From an uncultured Oscillospiraceae bacterium (GTDB lineage Bacteria; Bacillota; Clostridia; Oscillospirales; Oscillospiraceae): DNA of 64,000 nucleotides. The notes under the pieces were generated by a model. The model made no database searches. It was not told the origin of the DNA and worked only from the letters and a program-made list of their open reading frames with translations. The translations under genes were made by a program, and so were the position numbers. Numbering within the stretch: the stretch's first letter is position 1; each line of letters begins with the position of its first letter. This document shows positions 43,240 to 51,169 of the stretch, piece by piece. The stretch lies in NCBI GenBank assembly GCA_934591895.1, contig CAKTPP010000008.1, positions 62,001-126,000 on the forward strand, written 5' to 3'.

Positions 43240-45285
43240 TTACGCTTCCTGTTCTTTCTTGGCTTCCTCGATGACCTTCTGCTGGACGTTGCCGGGCGCT
43301 TCCTCGTAGCGAATGAACTTGCACGAGAAGGAGCCGCGTCCCTGCGTCATGGAGCGCAGATCGATCGTATAGGAGCCCATCTCCGCCATCGGAACTTCCG
43401 CCTCGACGGTCTGCATGCCGTCCTCCGCCGTCATGCCGAGCACGGTGCCGCGGCGCTTGGAGGAGATGTCGGACATGATGTCGCCAAGGTTGGCGTCGGG
43501 GATGGTGACCTTCAGCAGGCCGATCGGCTCGAGGATGGTCGGCTTCGCCTTCGGGATGCCGTCCTGATAGGCGAGACGGGCAGCCGTCTGGAACGCCATA
43601 TCGTTGGAGTCGACCGGGTGGTAGGAGCCGTCGTAGAGCACGGCCTTCAGGCCGACGAGCGGGTAGCCGGCGAGCACGCCCTTCTGCACGGCGTTGCGCA
43701 GACCCTTTTCGACGGACGGGAAGAAGTTTTTCGGCACGCTGCCGCCGAAGACCTCCTCGGCGAAGATCATGTCGTCGGACTCGTCCTGGGGCTCAAAGCG
43801 GATCCAGACGTCGCCGAACTGGCCGCTGCCGCCGGACTGCTTTTTGTGGCGGCCGTGGGCTTCGACCTTGGCCTTGATCTTTTCACGGTAGGCAACACGC
43901 GCCGGTTTGAGCTCGGTCTCGACGCCGAAGCGGCTCTTGAGCTTGGCGCACAGCACATCGACCTGAATGTCGCCCGCGCCGGAGATGACCATCTGGTGGG
44001 TCTCTGCGTTGTTGACGAGCGTGAAGGAGATGTCCTCCTCGTTCAGGCGGGCAAGGCCGGATGCGACCTTGTCGTCCTGCCCCTTGGTCTTGGGGCTGAT
44101 GGCCATGGAGTAGCAGGGCTCAGCCAGCTTGATGGCGGGCAGCTCGACCTCGTTTTTCGGGTCGCAGACGGTGTCGCCGGTCTTCCACTCCATCTTGCCG
44201 ATGGCCACGATGTCGCCGCAGCAGGCTTCCTTGACCTCACTGCTCTTCTTGCCGCACATGGTGTACATGCGGCCGAGTTTATCGGTGCTGCTCGTGCGCA
44301 TGTTGCGCAGAGACAGATCGGACACGACCTTGCCGGACAGTACCTTGATGAAGGAGTACTTGCCGAACTGGTCGGAAATGGTCTTGAACACGAACGCGCA
44401 CACGGGGCCGTTCGGGTCGACGGCGAGCTTGCCGCCGTCCGCCGTGGCGACCTCGCCGATGTCGGCCGGGCTCGGCACATAGTTGACGATCGCCTGCAGC
44501 ACGGCCTCGGTGCCGATGCCGCTGGCGGCGGCGCCGCAGAGCACGGGGAACACGGTGCGGTCCTTCAGACCGAGACGCAGACCCTTGACGGTGTCTTCCT
44601 CGGAGAGCATCATGTCCTCGAAATATTTCTCCATGAGCGCCTCGTCCGCGCCGGCGGCCGTCTCAAAGAGCGTCTCACGCAGCGACTCGACCATGTCGGC
44701 GTCGGCGGCGGGAACGGCGATCTTCTCGGTCTTGCTGCCCTTGGTCTGATAGGCAACGTTGTGCACGAGGTCGATGACGCCCGTGCCGTCGCTCATCGGC
44801 GCGGTGACCGCGCAGACGGCGCTGCCGTACTTTTCCTGCAGGGCGGAGAGGACGCCGGCGAAATCGCCGTGATCCTCGTCGGTCTTGGAGATGTAGAACA
44901 GGCAGGGGATGTTCTCGCTCTTGAGGTATTTCCAGCAGCGCTCCGCGCCGACGGCGATGCCGTCCTTCGCGGTGCAGAAGATCATGCCGGCCTCGGCCGC
45001 GCGCATGGCGCAGCGAACATCACCCGCAAAGTCGAAAAAGCCCGGGCAGTCGAGGATGTTGATCTTGCAGCCGCCGAAATTGACCGGCGCGATGCTGGTC
45101 GAGATCGTGATCTTGCGCTTGATCTCCTCGGAATCGTAGTCACAGACGGTGTTGCCGTCGGCGGTTTTGCCCTGACGGTCGATCACACCGGTCTGGTACA
45201 GCATGCTCTCGGCGAGCGTGGTCTTGCCGCTGCCGCCATGTCCGAGCAGGCACACGTTACGGATGTTCTTGGTTTCGTAGCTCAT
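43240..45285 (-). CDS. Elongation factor G-like translational GTPase
   Basis: The 681-residue protein aligns with EF-G over all domains (GTPase, II, III, IV with the GSYTIDLRSMTQGRGSF end, and V). It belongs to the EF-G-like paralogue group rather than FusA itself. P-loop GHGGSGKTT is intact. The G2 region reads RKITISTS, G3 reads DCPGFFDF, so the catalytic histidine of DTPGH is Phe, and G4 reads SKTD instead of NKMD. These changes suggest altered GTP hydrolysis or nucleotide choice. It is a single gene with its own promoter and terminator. Its role is unknown; related paralogues have been linked to ribosome rescue or tetracycline-type protection only in some lineages. Confidence 0.9.
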   Translation of the reverse strand: MSYETKNIRNVCLLGHGGSGKTTLAESMLYQTGVIDRQGKTADGNTVCDYDSEEIKRKITISTSIAPVNFGGCKINILDCPGFFDFAGDVRCAMRAAEAGMIFCTAKDGIAVGAERCWKYLKSENIPCLFYISKTDEDHGDFAGVLSALQEKYGSAVCAVTAPMSDGTGVIDLVHNVAYQTKGSKTEKIAVPAADADMVESLRETLFETAAGADEALMEKYFEDMMLSEEDTVKGLRLGLKDRTVFPVLCGAAASGIGTEAVLQAIVNYVPSPADIGEVATADGGKLAVDPNGPVCAFVFKTISDQFGKYSFIKVLSGKVVSDLSLRNMRTSSTDKLGRMYTMCGKKSSEVKEACCGDIVAIGKMEWKTGDTVCDPKNEVELPAIKLAEPCYSMAISPKTKGQDDKVASGLARLNEEDISFTLVNNAETHQMVISGAGDIQVDVLCAKLKSRFGVETELKPARVAYREKIKAKVEAHGRHKKQSGGSGQFGDVWIRFEPQDESDDMIFAEEVFGGSVPKNFFPSVEKGLRNAVQKGVLAGYPLVGLKAVLYDGSYHPVDSNDMAFQTAARLAYQDGIPKAKPTILEPIGLLKVTIPDANLGDIMSDISSKRRGTVLGMTAEDGMQTVEAEVPMAEMGSYTIDLRSMTQGRGSFSCKFIRYEEAPGNVQQKVIEEAKKEQEA

Positions 45286-45332
45286 GTAGTGTACTCTCCT
45301 TCTATATTAACTATCGGAAATTCCAAACTCCG

Positions 45333-45396
45333 GAAATCATGTGCTGTATTCAACACATGACTTTAAAAGTATACACGATTTCGAAACTCTTGGCAA
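45333..45396 (-). promoter_or_regulatory. Promoter and leader hairpin of the EF-G-like gene
   Basis: On the minus strand TTGCCA and TATACT (45368-45396) have a 17-base spacer. Just downstream TCATGTG pairs with CACATGA (about 45333-45359) as a leader hairpin or DNA operator. Confidence 0.72.
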
Positions 45397-45412
45397 TCAT
45401 AAATATGAAAAG

Positions 45413-47827
45413 TCAGCGTTTCAGGCCAAAATTCAGCAATATGACAGGGACGAGCCACAGCCCCATGTACACGAAGAGATTGCCGACGGTGGCGGAATCG
45501 AACGCTCCGATCGCACACAGAGCGAACATCAGCACGACGCCGACGACCGTGCACAGCAGGGCGAGGATGACGCAGATGCGCACCGCGTTGAAGAGCTGGC
45601 GGCCTGTGCCGGCGACACCCACGAGCGGGCCGAGCCCGTCGCGCGCCACGATTCCCGCGGTCTGCGTGTAGTCCGACGGCTCGGCGGCCGACATGGCATA
45701 GCGCTTGGAGTACGCAGGGAAGTCAAAGCCGTCGGTGGACATCTTGAATTTCTGGCTGAGCATCAGCGGCGTGATGTTGAAGTCACGCACGGCGAAGATC
45801 GGCGCGATGCGCGTGCGCAGCAGGCCGAAGAGCGCGTTCTGTACCGACTGCACCGGCACATACTTGATCTTGAAGCTTGCGACAAACAGCCCGTTGATGG
45901 ACGCGAACACGGCGTTTTTGACGTTGAGCTGCTGCGGCAGATGCACGCCCTTGAGGTTCATGAAGGCGCTGCTGCCGACGAGCACCTCCTCGCCGTTGAC
46001 CAGCGCCGTCAGGCCGCCGCTCTCGTTGCAGGTGAACGAGTCGACCGGCATGAGTGCGCAGTTGTTGCGCTGCATGAGGTCGGTGAACACGGAGGCGAGG
46101 CAGCTTCCGGAGGCGACAATCACGCTGCCGGTGTAGGAGATGACCTTGTCCGGGAACGCACCGTCGAGGATGCGGATGTCCTCGATGGAGATGTTGCGCG
46201 CGGTGAACAGATCCTTATCCGTCACGATCAGATGCTTGCTGCGGCCGATGTCGCTCGCACCGTTCCAGCCGGCGATCGCGCTGCCGGTCTGGGCGAGCCT
46301 GCGCGCGGCCGTCCGGAACGGGACGGCGAACGCGACGAGCGCCGCAAACGGCGCGCACGGCGCGGTGACGGCGGCGAACACGTGCAGGATGTTGGCATAG
46401 CTGCCGCTGAGGATCGTGGCAAGCAGGCCGAGGATCACGGACGCGGCGATGAGATACGGCGCAAGTCCGGCATAGATCGTGTCGGCGGGGCCGGCCTCCT
46501 CGCTGCGGTGGATGAAGCCCGCCGTGCTGCGCTTGGACTTGAGCACGGTGATGCTGTCCTTGACGACCTCACTGTCCGCGCTGACGGTGTAGGGATCCTT
46601 GTCGACGGCGAGCGTGCGGAACGTGTACTTGAAGCCACGGCAGGTGTTCAGCGCGCTCCACAGGCAGCAGGCGACGGAAAACGCGGACACGGCGCAAAAC
46701 GGCAGACCCACGGCGTCCGAGCCGGTGACGGCCAGCACGACCGCATCCAGCGCGGAAAAGACACAGTTGAGAAATACGAGCGATTCCAGCCCCGGCGTGC
46801 GGCGCACGAGGTTGAAAAAGCCGTTGGTGATCACGTCCAGACCGATGAGCATCACGGTCAGCTGCATCATCAGGCACACGAGCGCGGCGACGGTCGGGCT
46901 GCTCTTGAGCACGCCGAACACCGGCAGACCGAGCGAGATGTAGATCAGCGGGATGCACACGAGCATGGCCGCGCGGCAGCGAAAGCGCAGGGATTTGACC
47001 TGCCCGCCGTAATACTTTGCGGCATCCTCCGCGCTCGGCTCGGGGCCGAGCTCCTCCTCGGCGCCGGCCGAAGCGTGCACGGCGCTGTTGTGCGCGCGCA
47101 CGCGGTAGGCCACGGCAGCCAGCCGCGCCATGAGCGGGTTGAGCACCGAGTCCTGAAAGCTGCGGCGGGCGGGTGCGTCATCCTCGCCGCGCGCGTAATT
47201 CCCCGCGCGGGCATAGGCCGCATCGTCGCCCTCCGTGCCTTCCTCGGTGATGGCCTGAAACACGCGCGTCGGCTCTTCCGGTTCGGGTTCGGGGTCATAC
47301 AGGCCCTCCGGCACATCCGGCGGGGCGGAGACGGGGATGGATGCTTCCTCCTCCGGCAGGTCGTCCTCGGGCTCGACCGGCTCGTCCGGAACGACCTCCG
47401 AGAGCCTGGAGGCGAAGCTCTTGAGCCCCGAGAGGCCCTTTTGCGCCAGACGCTTGGCGCCGGCCTTCGTCTCGTTCCACTTTTCGATCTCGGCTGCGGT
47501 CGCGTGGTCGCGCTGACGCTTCGGGTGATAGCGCTTGACGTCGTGATCCTCGTGCACGGGCGCGGCTTGCTCCTGTGCGCTTTCGGCGCCGTCAAGGGCG
47601 CTGTCGAGCTCGGCGGACATGAGGATGTCCTCGGTCTCGGCGTCGGCGGCCTCCGCTTCCTCGATCATTTCCGCTGTGACGGGGCGGCTGCGGTAAGCCG
47701 GACGCGGACGCGGCGCCGGCTTTTCCGTCTGAAAATCTTTATATTCGTCCAGAATGGATTCCAGGGAGAATTCCTCTGCATTCAGATCAAAAGAAATATC
47801 CTCTGGCGAGCGATCAAATTCGTCCAT
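45413..47827 (-). CDS. Large membrane protein resembling a catalytically dead P-type ATPase
   Basis: The 804-residue protein has an acidic, Pro/Glu-rich cytoplasmic N-terminus of about 270 residues, then several membrane helices (~283-405 and ~455-500), a soluble middle part, and two C-terminal helices. The soluble part follows the P-type ATPase order: a segment like the one before the phosphorylation site leads to LIVTDKDLF, where DKTGT would be (D537-K538-D539). GEEVLVGSSAFM resembles the nucleotide-domain GxxVLVG strand, and RDFNITPLMLSQK sits where the TGD region belongs. No GDGxND motif is seen. It is thus probably a pseudo-pump. It lies 38 bases after rlmB with AAGGAG upstream, so the two are likely cotranscribed. 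Confidence 0.6.
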   Translation of the reverse strand: MDEFDRSPEDISFDLNAEEFSLESILDEYKDFQTEKPAPRPRPAYRSRPVTAEMIEEAEAADAETEDILMSAELDSALDGAESAQEQAAPVHEDHDVKRYHPKRQRDHATAAEIEKWNETKAGAKRLAQKGLSGLKSFASRLSEVVPDEPVEPEDDLPEEEASIPVSAPPDVPEGLYDPEPEPEEPTRVFQAITEEGTEGDDAAYARAGNYARGEDDAPARRSFQDSVLNPLMARLAAVAYRVRAHNSAVHASAGAEEELGPEPSAEDAAKYYGGQVKSLRFRCRAAMLVCIPLIYISLGLPVFGVLKSSPTVAALVCLMMQLTVMLIGLDVITNGFFNLVRRTPGLESLVFLNCVFSALDAVVLAVTGSDAVGLPFCAVSAFSVACCLWSALNTCRGFKYTFRTLAVDKDPYTVSADSEVVKDSITVLKSKRSTAGFIHRSEEAGPADTIYAGLAPYLIAASVILGLLATILSGSYANILHVFAAVTAPCAPFAALVAFAVPFRTAARRLAQTGSAIAGWNGASDIGRSKHLIVTDKDLFTARNISIEDIRILDGAFPDKVISYTGSVIVASGSCLASVFTDLMQRNNCALMPVDSFTCNESGGLTALVNGEEVLVGSSAFMNLKGVHLPQQLNVKNAVFASINGLFVASFKIKYVPVQSVQNALFGLLRTRIAPIFAVRDFNITPLMLSQKFKMSTDGFDFPAYSKRYAMSAAEPSDYTQTAGIVARDGLGPLVGVAGTGRQLFNAVRICVILALLCTVVGVVLMFALCAIGAFDSATVGNLFVYMGLWLVPVILLNFGLKR

Positions 47828-47865
47828 ATGGTCAACTCCTTTTTCATAGTGAGGGGCGCGGACGT

Positions 47866-48630
47866 TCAGCTGCGCTGGCGCAGCGCCTCATAGAGCAGCA
47901 CCGCTGCGGCGGCGGATGCATTGAGCGAGGAGATCTGTCCGCGCAGCGGGATGCTGACGAGAAAATCACACTTTTCGCGCACCAGACGGCTGATGCCGCT
48001 GCCCTCCGAGCCGATGACGATGCAGGCGGGGCCTGTCAGATCCGTCTTCCACAGCTCGTTCGAGCCCTCGGCGGCCGTGCCGTAGATCCAGAGGCCGTTT
48101 TTCTTGAGCGTCTCGATCGCGGCGACCAGGTTCGGCACCCGTGCGACGGCCATGTGCTCGAGCGCACCCGCGGACGCCTTGTCCACGATGGCGGTCAGCC
48201 CCGCGCTGCGGCGCTTCGGGATGATGACGCCGTGCGCGCCGACGCACTCGGCCGTGCGGATGATCGCGCCGAGGTTGTGCGGGTCGGAGATCTCGTCGCA
48301 CAGCACGAGAAACGGCGCCTCGCCGCGCTCGGCGGCGACGGCGAGCATGTCCTCGACCGTGCTGTACTCCTTGACCGCGCACAGCGCGATCACGCCCTGA
48401 TGCGCGTGCGTCTGGCTCATGGCGTCGAGCTTGCGGCGGTCGGCTTCCGTGACGACGATGCCGGCGCTGCGTGCCTTTGAGGCGATGTGTCCGAGCGTTT
48501 TATCGACGTCGCCCTTGGCGATGAAGATCTTGTCGATCGTGCGGCCCGCGCGCAGCGCCTCGATGACCGCGTTGCGGCCTTCGATCAGATCATTGCGTGC
48601 TTCGGTTTCAAATTCTTGCATTTGTTCCAT
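47866..48630 (-). CDS. rlmB: 23S rRNA (guanosine-2251-2'-O)-methyltransferase-type enzyme RlmB
   Basis: This SPOUT methyltransferase has an N-terminal substrate-binding domain (IEGRNAVIEALRAGRTIDKIF, ~17-80) and a catalytic domain with DEISDPHNLGAIIRTAE (~112), IGSEGSGIS (~205) and IPLRGQISSLNASAAAAV (~226). The 254-residue length and the EGRNAV start match the RlmB/TrmH group 3 family. The G2251 target is inferred by homology. The ribosome site is weak (AAGG about 18 bases upstream), so a start at the nearby fourth codon Met is possible. The downstream gene is the pseudo-P-type ATPase. Confidence 0.9.
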   Translation of the reverse strand: MEQMQEFETEARNDLIEGRNAVIEALRAGRTIDKIFIAKGDVDKTLGHIASKARSAGIVVTEADRRKLDAMSQTHAHQGVIALCAVKEYSTVEDMLAVAAERGEAPFLVLCDEISDPHNLGAIIRTAECVGAHGVIIPKRRSAGLTAIVDKASAGALEHMAVARVPNLVAAIETLKKNGLWIYGTAAEGSNELWKTDLTGPACIVIGSEGSGISRLVREKCDFLVSIPLRGQISSLNASAAAAVLLYEALRQRS

Positions 48631-48786
48631 ATGATAACCATACCTTGCGACATAATAATACAGATATCATCATACCACACGCCGCGCCATTTAGAAAGCA
48701 CAAATTGCGATTCCGGATATTTTTTTATGGACTTTGCGCCCGGAAGAAGGTATCATGGTCATACGTTGTTTTTACGGAGGAACCCC

Positions 48787-49635
48787 ATGAGAAAACTGAT
48801 GAACAAAATCGACCGGTTTTGCTATACACACCCGCGCTTCGGCATTCCGAACCTGATGCTGATCATCGTCATCGGCAACGCGGCCGTCTGGCTGCTGGCG
48901 CAGATGGACACGACCGGGCAGATCGTGTCGCTTCTGAGCGGCTCGGCGCAGGGCATCCTGCACGGGCAGGTCTGGCGGCTGATCACCTATGTGTTCGTGC
49001 CGACGGAGTCGCGTCCCGTCTGGCTGCTGCTGATGCTGTACTTCTACTACTGGATCGGCTCGTGTCTCGAGCGCGAGTGGGGCAACGGAAAATTCACGAT
49101 CTATTACGTGAGCGGCATGCTGCTCACGGCGATCTACGGCGTGGTGCTCTCGGCCATTCTCGGCCGCGACGTGGTCGTCTCGACCACGTACCTGAACCTG
49201 TCCATGTTCTTTGCCTTTGCGACGCTCTATCCGGATGTGCAGGTGCTGCTGTTTTTCATCATCCCGATCAAGGTCAAATATCTGGCGTATCTGGACGCGG
49301 CGCTGTTCGTGTTCGGCGTGATCACGATGTCCTTCCCGCTGAACCTGCTGCCGGTGGTGGCGGTGCTCAACTATCTGGTCTACTGCGGTGACTGGCTGTT
49401 TGATTTCTTCCGCCCGTCGCACGTGCACCAGCGGCAGAAAACGGTCAATTTCAAGCGCGAGGCGCGGCGCATCCGGCGCGAGCAGGCGAACAAGCCTTAC
49501 AACTACAAGTGCGCCGTCTGCGGCCGCACGGATGCAGACCACCCGGAGCTGGAGTTTCGCTATTGCTCCCGCTGCGTGGGCTACCACTGCTTCTGTCAGG
49601 ATCATATCAACAACCACGTCCATTTCACGGAGTGA
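48787..49635 (+). CDS. Rhomboid-like membrane protein with C-terminal zinc ribbon
   Basis: The 282-residue protein has about six membrane helices (residues ~20-205) in a rhomboid-like arrangement, including HGQVWRLITYVFVP (the helix 1-2 loop typical of rhomboids) and CLEREWGNGKFTIYY. The place of the catalytic GxSG has YLNLSMFFAFA, so the serine-histidine pair of true proteases is not evident. After a basic linker (KREARRIRREQ) the C-terminus has a zinc-binding module with CAVCG, CSRC and a Cys/His-rich end (YHCFCQDHINNHVH). GGAGG precedes the ATG. The combination suggests a non-catalytic scaffold or chaperone; that is inference. Confidence 0.75.
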   Translation: MRKLMNKIDRFCYTHPRFGIPNLMLIIVIGNAAVWLLAQMDTTGQIVSLLSGSAQGILHGQVWRLITYVFVPTESRPVWLLLMLYFYYWIGSCLEREWGNGKFTIYYVSGMLLTAIYGVVLSAILGRDVVVSTTYLNLSMFFAFATLYPDVQVLLFFIIPIKVKYLAYLDAALFVFGVITMSFPLNLLPVVAVLNYLVYCGDWLFDFFRPSHVHQRQKTVNFKREARRIRREQANKPYNYKCAVCGRTDADHPELEFRYCSRCVGYHCFCQDHINNHVHFTE

Positions 49636-49640
49636 GCGCC

Positions 49641-50465
49641 ATGCAGGATTCACAGCCAAACAGAGAATACACCGTCGCGGTGCTCGACCCGGCGGGCAAC
49701 GTCACGGCCATCGTCTGCTCGGACGTGCCGGCAGCCGAGCGCGCGCACATCGCGGCGCAGCTCCTGCGCCTGCCGGAGCTGGGCATTGAGCAGGTCGCGT
49801 TTCTGGCCGCGCCGCGCAGCGGCGGCGAGATCCGGCTGGAGATGATGGGCGGCGAGTTTTGCGGCAACGCCCTGCGCTGCGCCGGCTTTTATCAGGCGCT
49901 GCGCACCAGCGCGCAGGGGAAAAGCTGCGTTCTTGCCGAGATCAGCGGGGCGGACGGCGTACAGCCCGTCATGGCGGACACGGCGCAGGGCACGGCGTCC
50001 ACGGTGATGCCGCTGCCGCTGTCCGTGCAGCCGGCCGACTGGGCGGATGTGCAGGCGACGCGCGTGACCTTTGCCGGCATCACGCATTTTGTCATCGACT
50101 GCGCGCAGCCGGACGAAGCGCTCGTGCAGCGCGCCGTCGCCGCCGCGCCCGAGGCCAGCGCCGTCGGGGCGATCTTTCTTGACCGCGCGCACGGCAGCAT
50201 AAAGCCGGTCGTGTTCGTGCGGGAGACCGCTTCCTGCGTCGCGGAAAACAGCTGCGCCTCCGGCAGCGTCGCCACGGCCGTCGTGCTCACGGCGGACTTT
50301 GCCGACGGCATCACGGAGATCGGCATCGGCCAGCCGGGCGGCACGCTCGAGGTCGGAGTGCAGCGCGCGGGCGGCGCGGTGACGGGGCTGTCGATCGGCG
50401 GGGCGGTGCGTCTTGCGCAGACGCTGAGCGTCACGCTGCCGGAATCGGCGGCCGCGCCGTGTTAA
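49641..50465 (+). CDS. DapF-fold epimerase, CntK (histidine racemase)-like
   Basis: The 274-residue protein has the two-cysteine active site of PLP-independent amino-acid racemases: C74 in GGEFCGNA and C205 in AENSCASGS. From memory, these and the flanking DPAGNVTAIV and QPGGTLEV resemble staphylococcal CntK, which makes D-histidine for staphylopine, more closely than true DapF (which has GNGxR and ACGTG/GSGT motifs in another context). No nicotianamine-synthase-like or opine-dehydrogenase gene is adjacent, so the substrate is open. It starts 5 bases after the rhomboid-like gene with GGAGTGA upstream and is probably translated from the same mRNA. Confidence 0.75.
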   Translation: MQDSQPNREYTVAVLDPAGNVTAIVCSDVPAAERAHIAAQLLRLPELGIEQVAFLAAPRSGGEIRLEMMGGEFCGNALRCAGFYQALRTSAQGKSCVLAEISGADGVQPVMADTAQGTASTVMPLPLSVQPADWADVQATRVTFAGITHFVIDCAQPDEALVQRAVAAAPEASAVGAIFLDRAHGSIKPVVFVRETASCVAENSCASGSVATAVVLTADFADGITEIGIGQPGGTLEVGVQRAGGAVTGLSIGGAVRLAQTLSVTLPESAAAPC

Positions 50466-50479
50466 TTCGTAAACTATGC

Positions 50480-50508
50480 TTGCATATTGCCGTGCAATCA
50501 TGTAGCAT
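50480..50508 (+). promoter_or_regulatory. Possible promoter for the small zinc-ribbon gene
   Basis: TTGCAT and TAGCAT lie 17 bases apart; the -10 box is imperfect. Confidence 0.4.
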
Positions 50509-50580
50509 ATTCTAAGATAATGAACAGGGCGCTGTGCGAAACACACCCGAAACTGCCATATTCGGAGAGGAGAATGTGTG

Positions 50581-50817
50581 ATGAAATGTCCCCGCTGCGG
50601 TCATGAAATGACGCTCGATACCCATCGCAAATACGCACTGAACATGTGCTATGAGTGCGGCTACATCGAAGGCCGCCTGATCGATCCCGAAAAGAAGGGC
50701 GAGACGAACTTTGAGCGCATGAAGAAGCTCAACTTCAACGAAATGGTCGCATTTCTGGCCAAGGGTCTGAAGCTGGACGAGGCCAAGCTGGCCGACTGGC
50801 TGGACGACGAGGTCTGA
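50581..50817 (+). CDS. Small zinc-ribbon protein
   Basis: The 78-residue protein starts MKCPRCGHEM and has a second pair, MCYECGYIEG, together a four-cysteine zinc ribbon (residues 3-28). A helical, charged C-terminal part follows (NFERMKKLNFNEMVAFLAKGLKLDEAKLADWL). Similar small proteins are common in Oscillospiraceae-type genomes without known function; a role in binding RNA polymerase or nucleic acid is conceivable but unproven. GAGAGGAG lies upstream; a GTG one codon earlier is an alternative start. It is a single gene with its own terminator. Confidence 0.8.
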   Translation: MKCPRCGHEMTLDTHRKYALNMCYECGYIEGRLIDPEKKGETNFERMKKLNFNEMVAFLAKGLKLDEAKLADWLDDEV

Positions 50818-50843
50818 CCGGCGCGCAAAGCGCATACGATGCC

Positions 50844-50880
50844 GCACGCCGCACCCGATACCGGGCGCGGCGTGCTTTTT
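50844..50880 (+). terminator. Terminator after the zinc-ribbon gene
   Basis: GCACGCCGC pairs with GCGGCGTGC, with an inner CCCG/CGGG extension, followed by TTTTT. Confidence 0.88.
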
Positions 50881-50924
50881 GCGCCTGACGGATGCGCCCG
50901 ATCGCCGGGGAGCCGAGAATTTGC

Positions 50925-50954
50925 TTGACACACAGGGAGGCACCATTGTATAAT
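50925..50954 (+). promoter_or_regulatory. Consensus promoter for the SLH surface-protein genes
   Basis: TTGACA and TATAAT match the consensus with an 18-base spacer. The coding start is about 210 bases downstream, so the transcript has a long leader. Apart from this promoter, the preceding terminator and the palindromic element, I see nothing else firm in the 50818-51169 gap. Confidence 0.85.
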
Positions 50955-51099
50955 ACCAAGCGTGCAGGCAGGTTTTTGCATTTGCGGCACGTTTTCTTTT
51001 GCACACGAGTTCAATTTATCTAACCGATGGTGCTCCACCGGATATATTGCCGCTCGTCCGCGCAGATGCAGGGAAGCGTGCATTTCTTTTCCACGGGCG

Positions 51100-51139
51100 T
51101 TAGACTACTCTAATTGTAATTAGATTCATCTAATTACAA
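51100..51139 (+). promoter_or_regulatory. Tandem palindromic half-site array upstream of the SLH peptidase gene
   Basis: Half-sites TTAGA, TCTAAT, ATTAGA and TCTAAT follow each other in alternating orientation with 4-base spacers, i.e. about one per 10 bases. Positions 51114-51139 form a perfect 26-base inverted repeat: TTGTAATTAGAT, TC, ATCTAATTACAA. It lies 18 bases before the GGAGG ribosome site. It could be a cooperative DNA operator or an RNA hairpin; the regulator is unknown. Confidence 0.65.
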
Positions 51140-51169
51140 CGTAAATGAAATCATTTGGAGGAACGATTC

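Noticed and set aside
50960..51099. The long leader of the SLH operon as a known riboswitch class
   Set aside because: I searched by eye for c-di-GMP, SAM, TPP, FMN, glycine and preQ1 core motifs and saw none that convinced me.
51027..51113. A 28-codon frame in the SLH-operon leader, considered as a leader peptide
   Set aside because: It has no ribosome site and no codon bias linking it to regulation, and it ends inside the palindromic array by chance.
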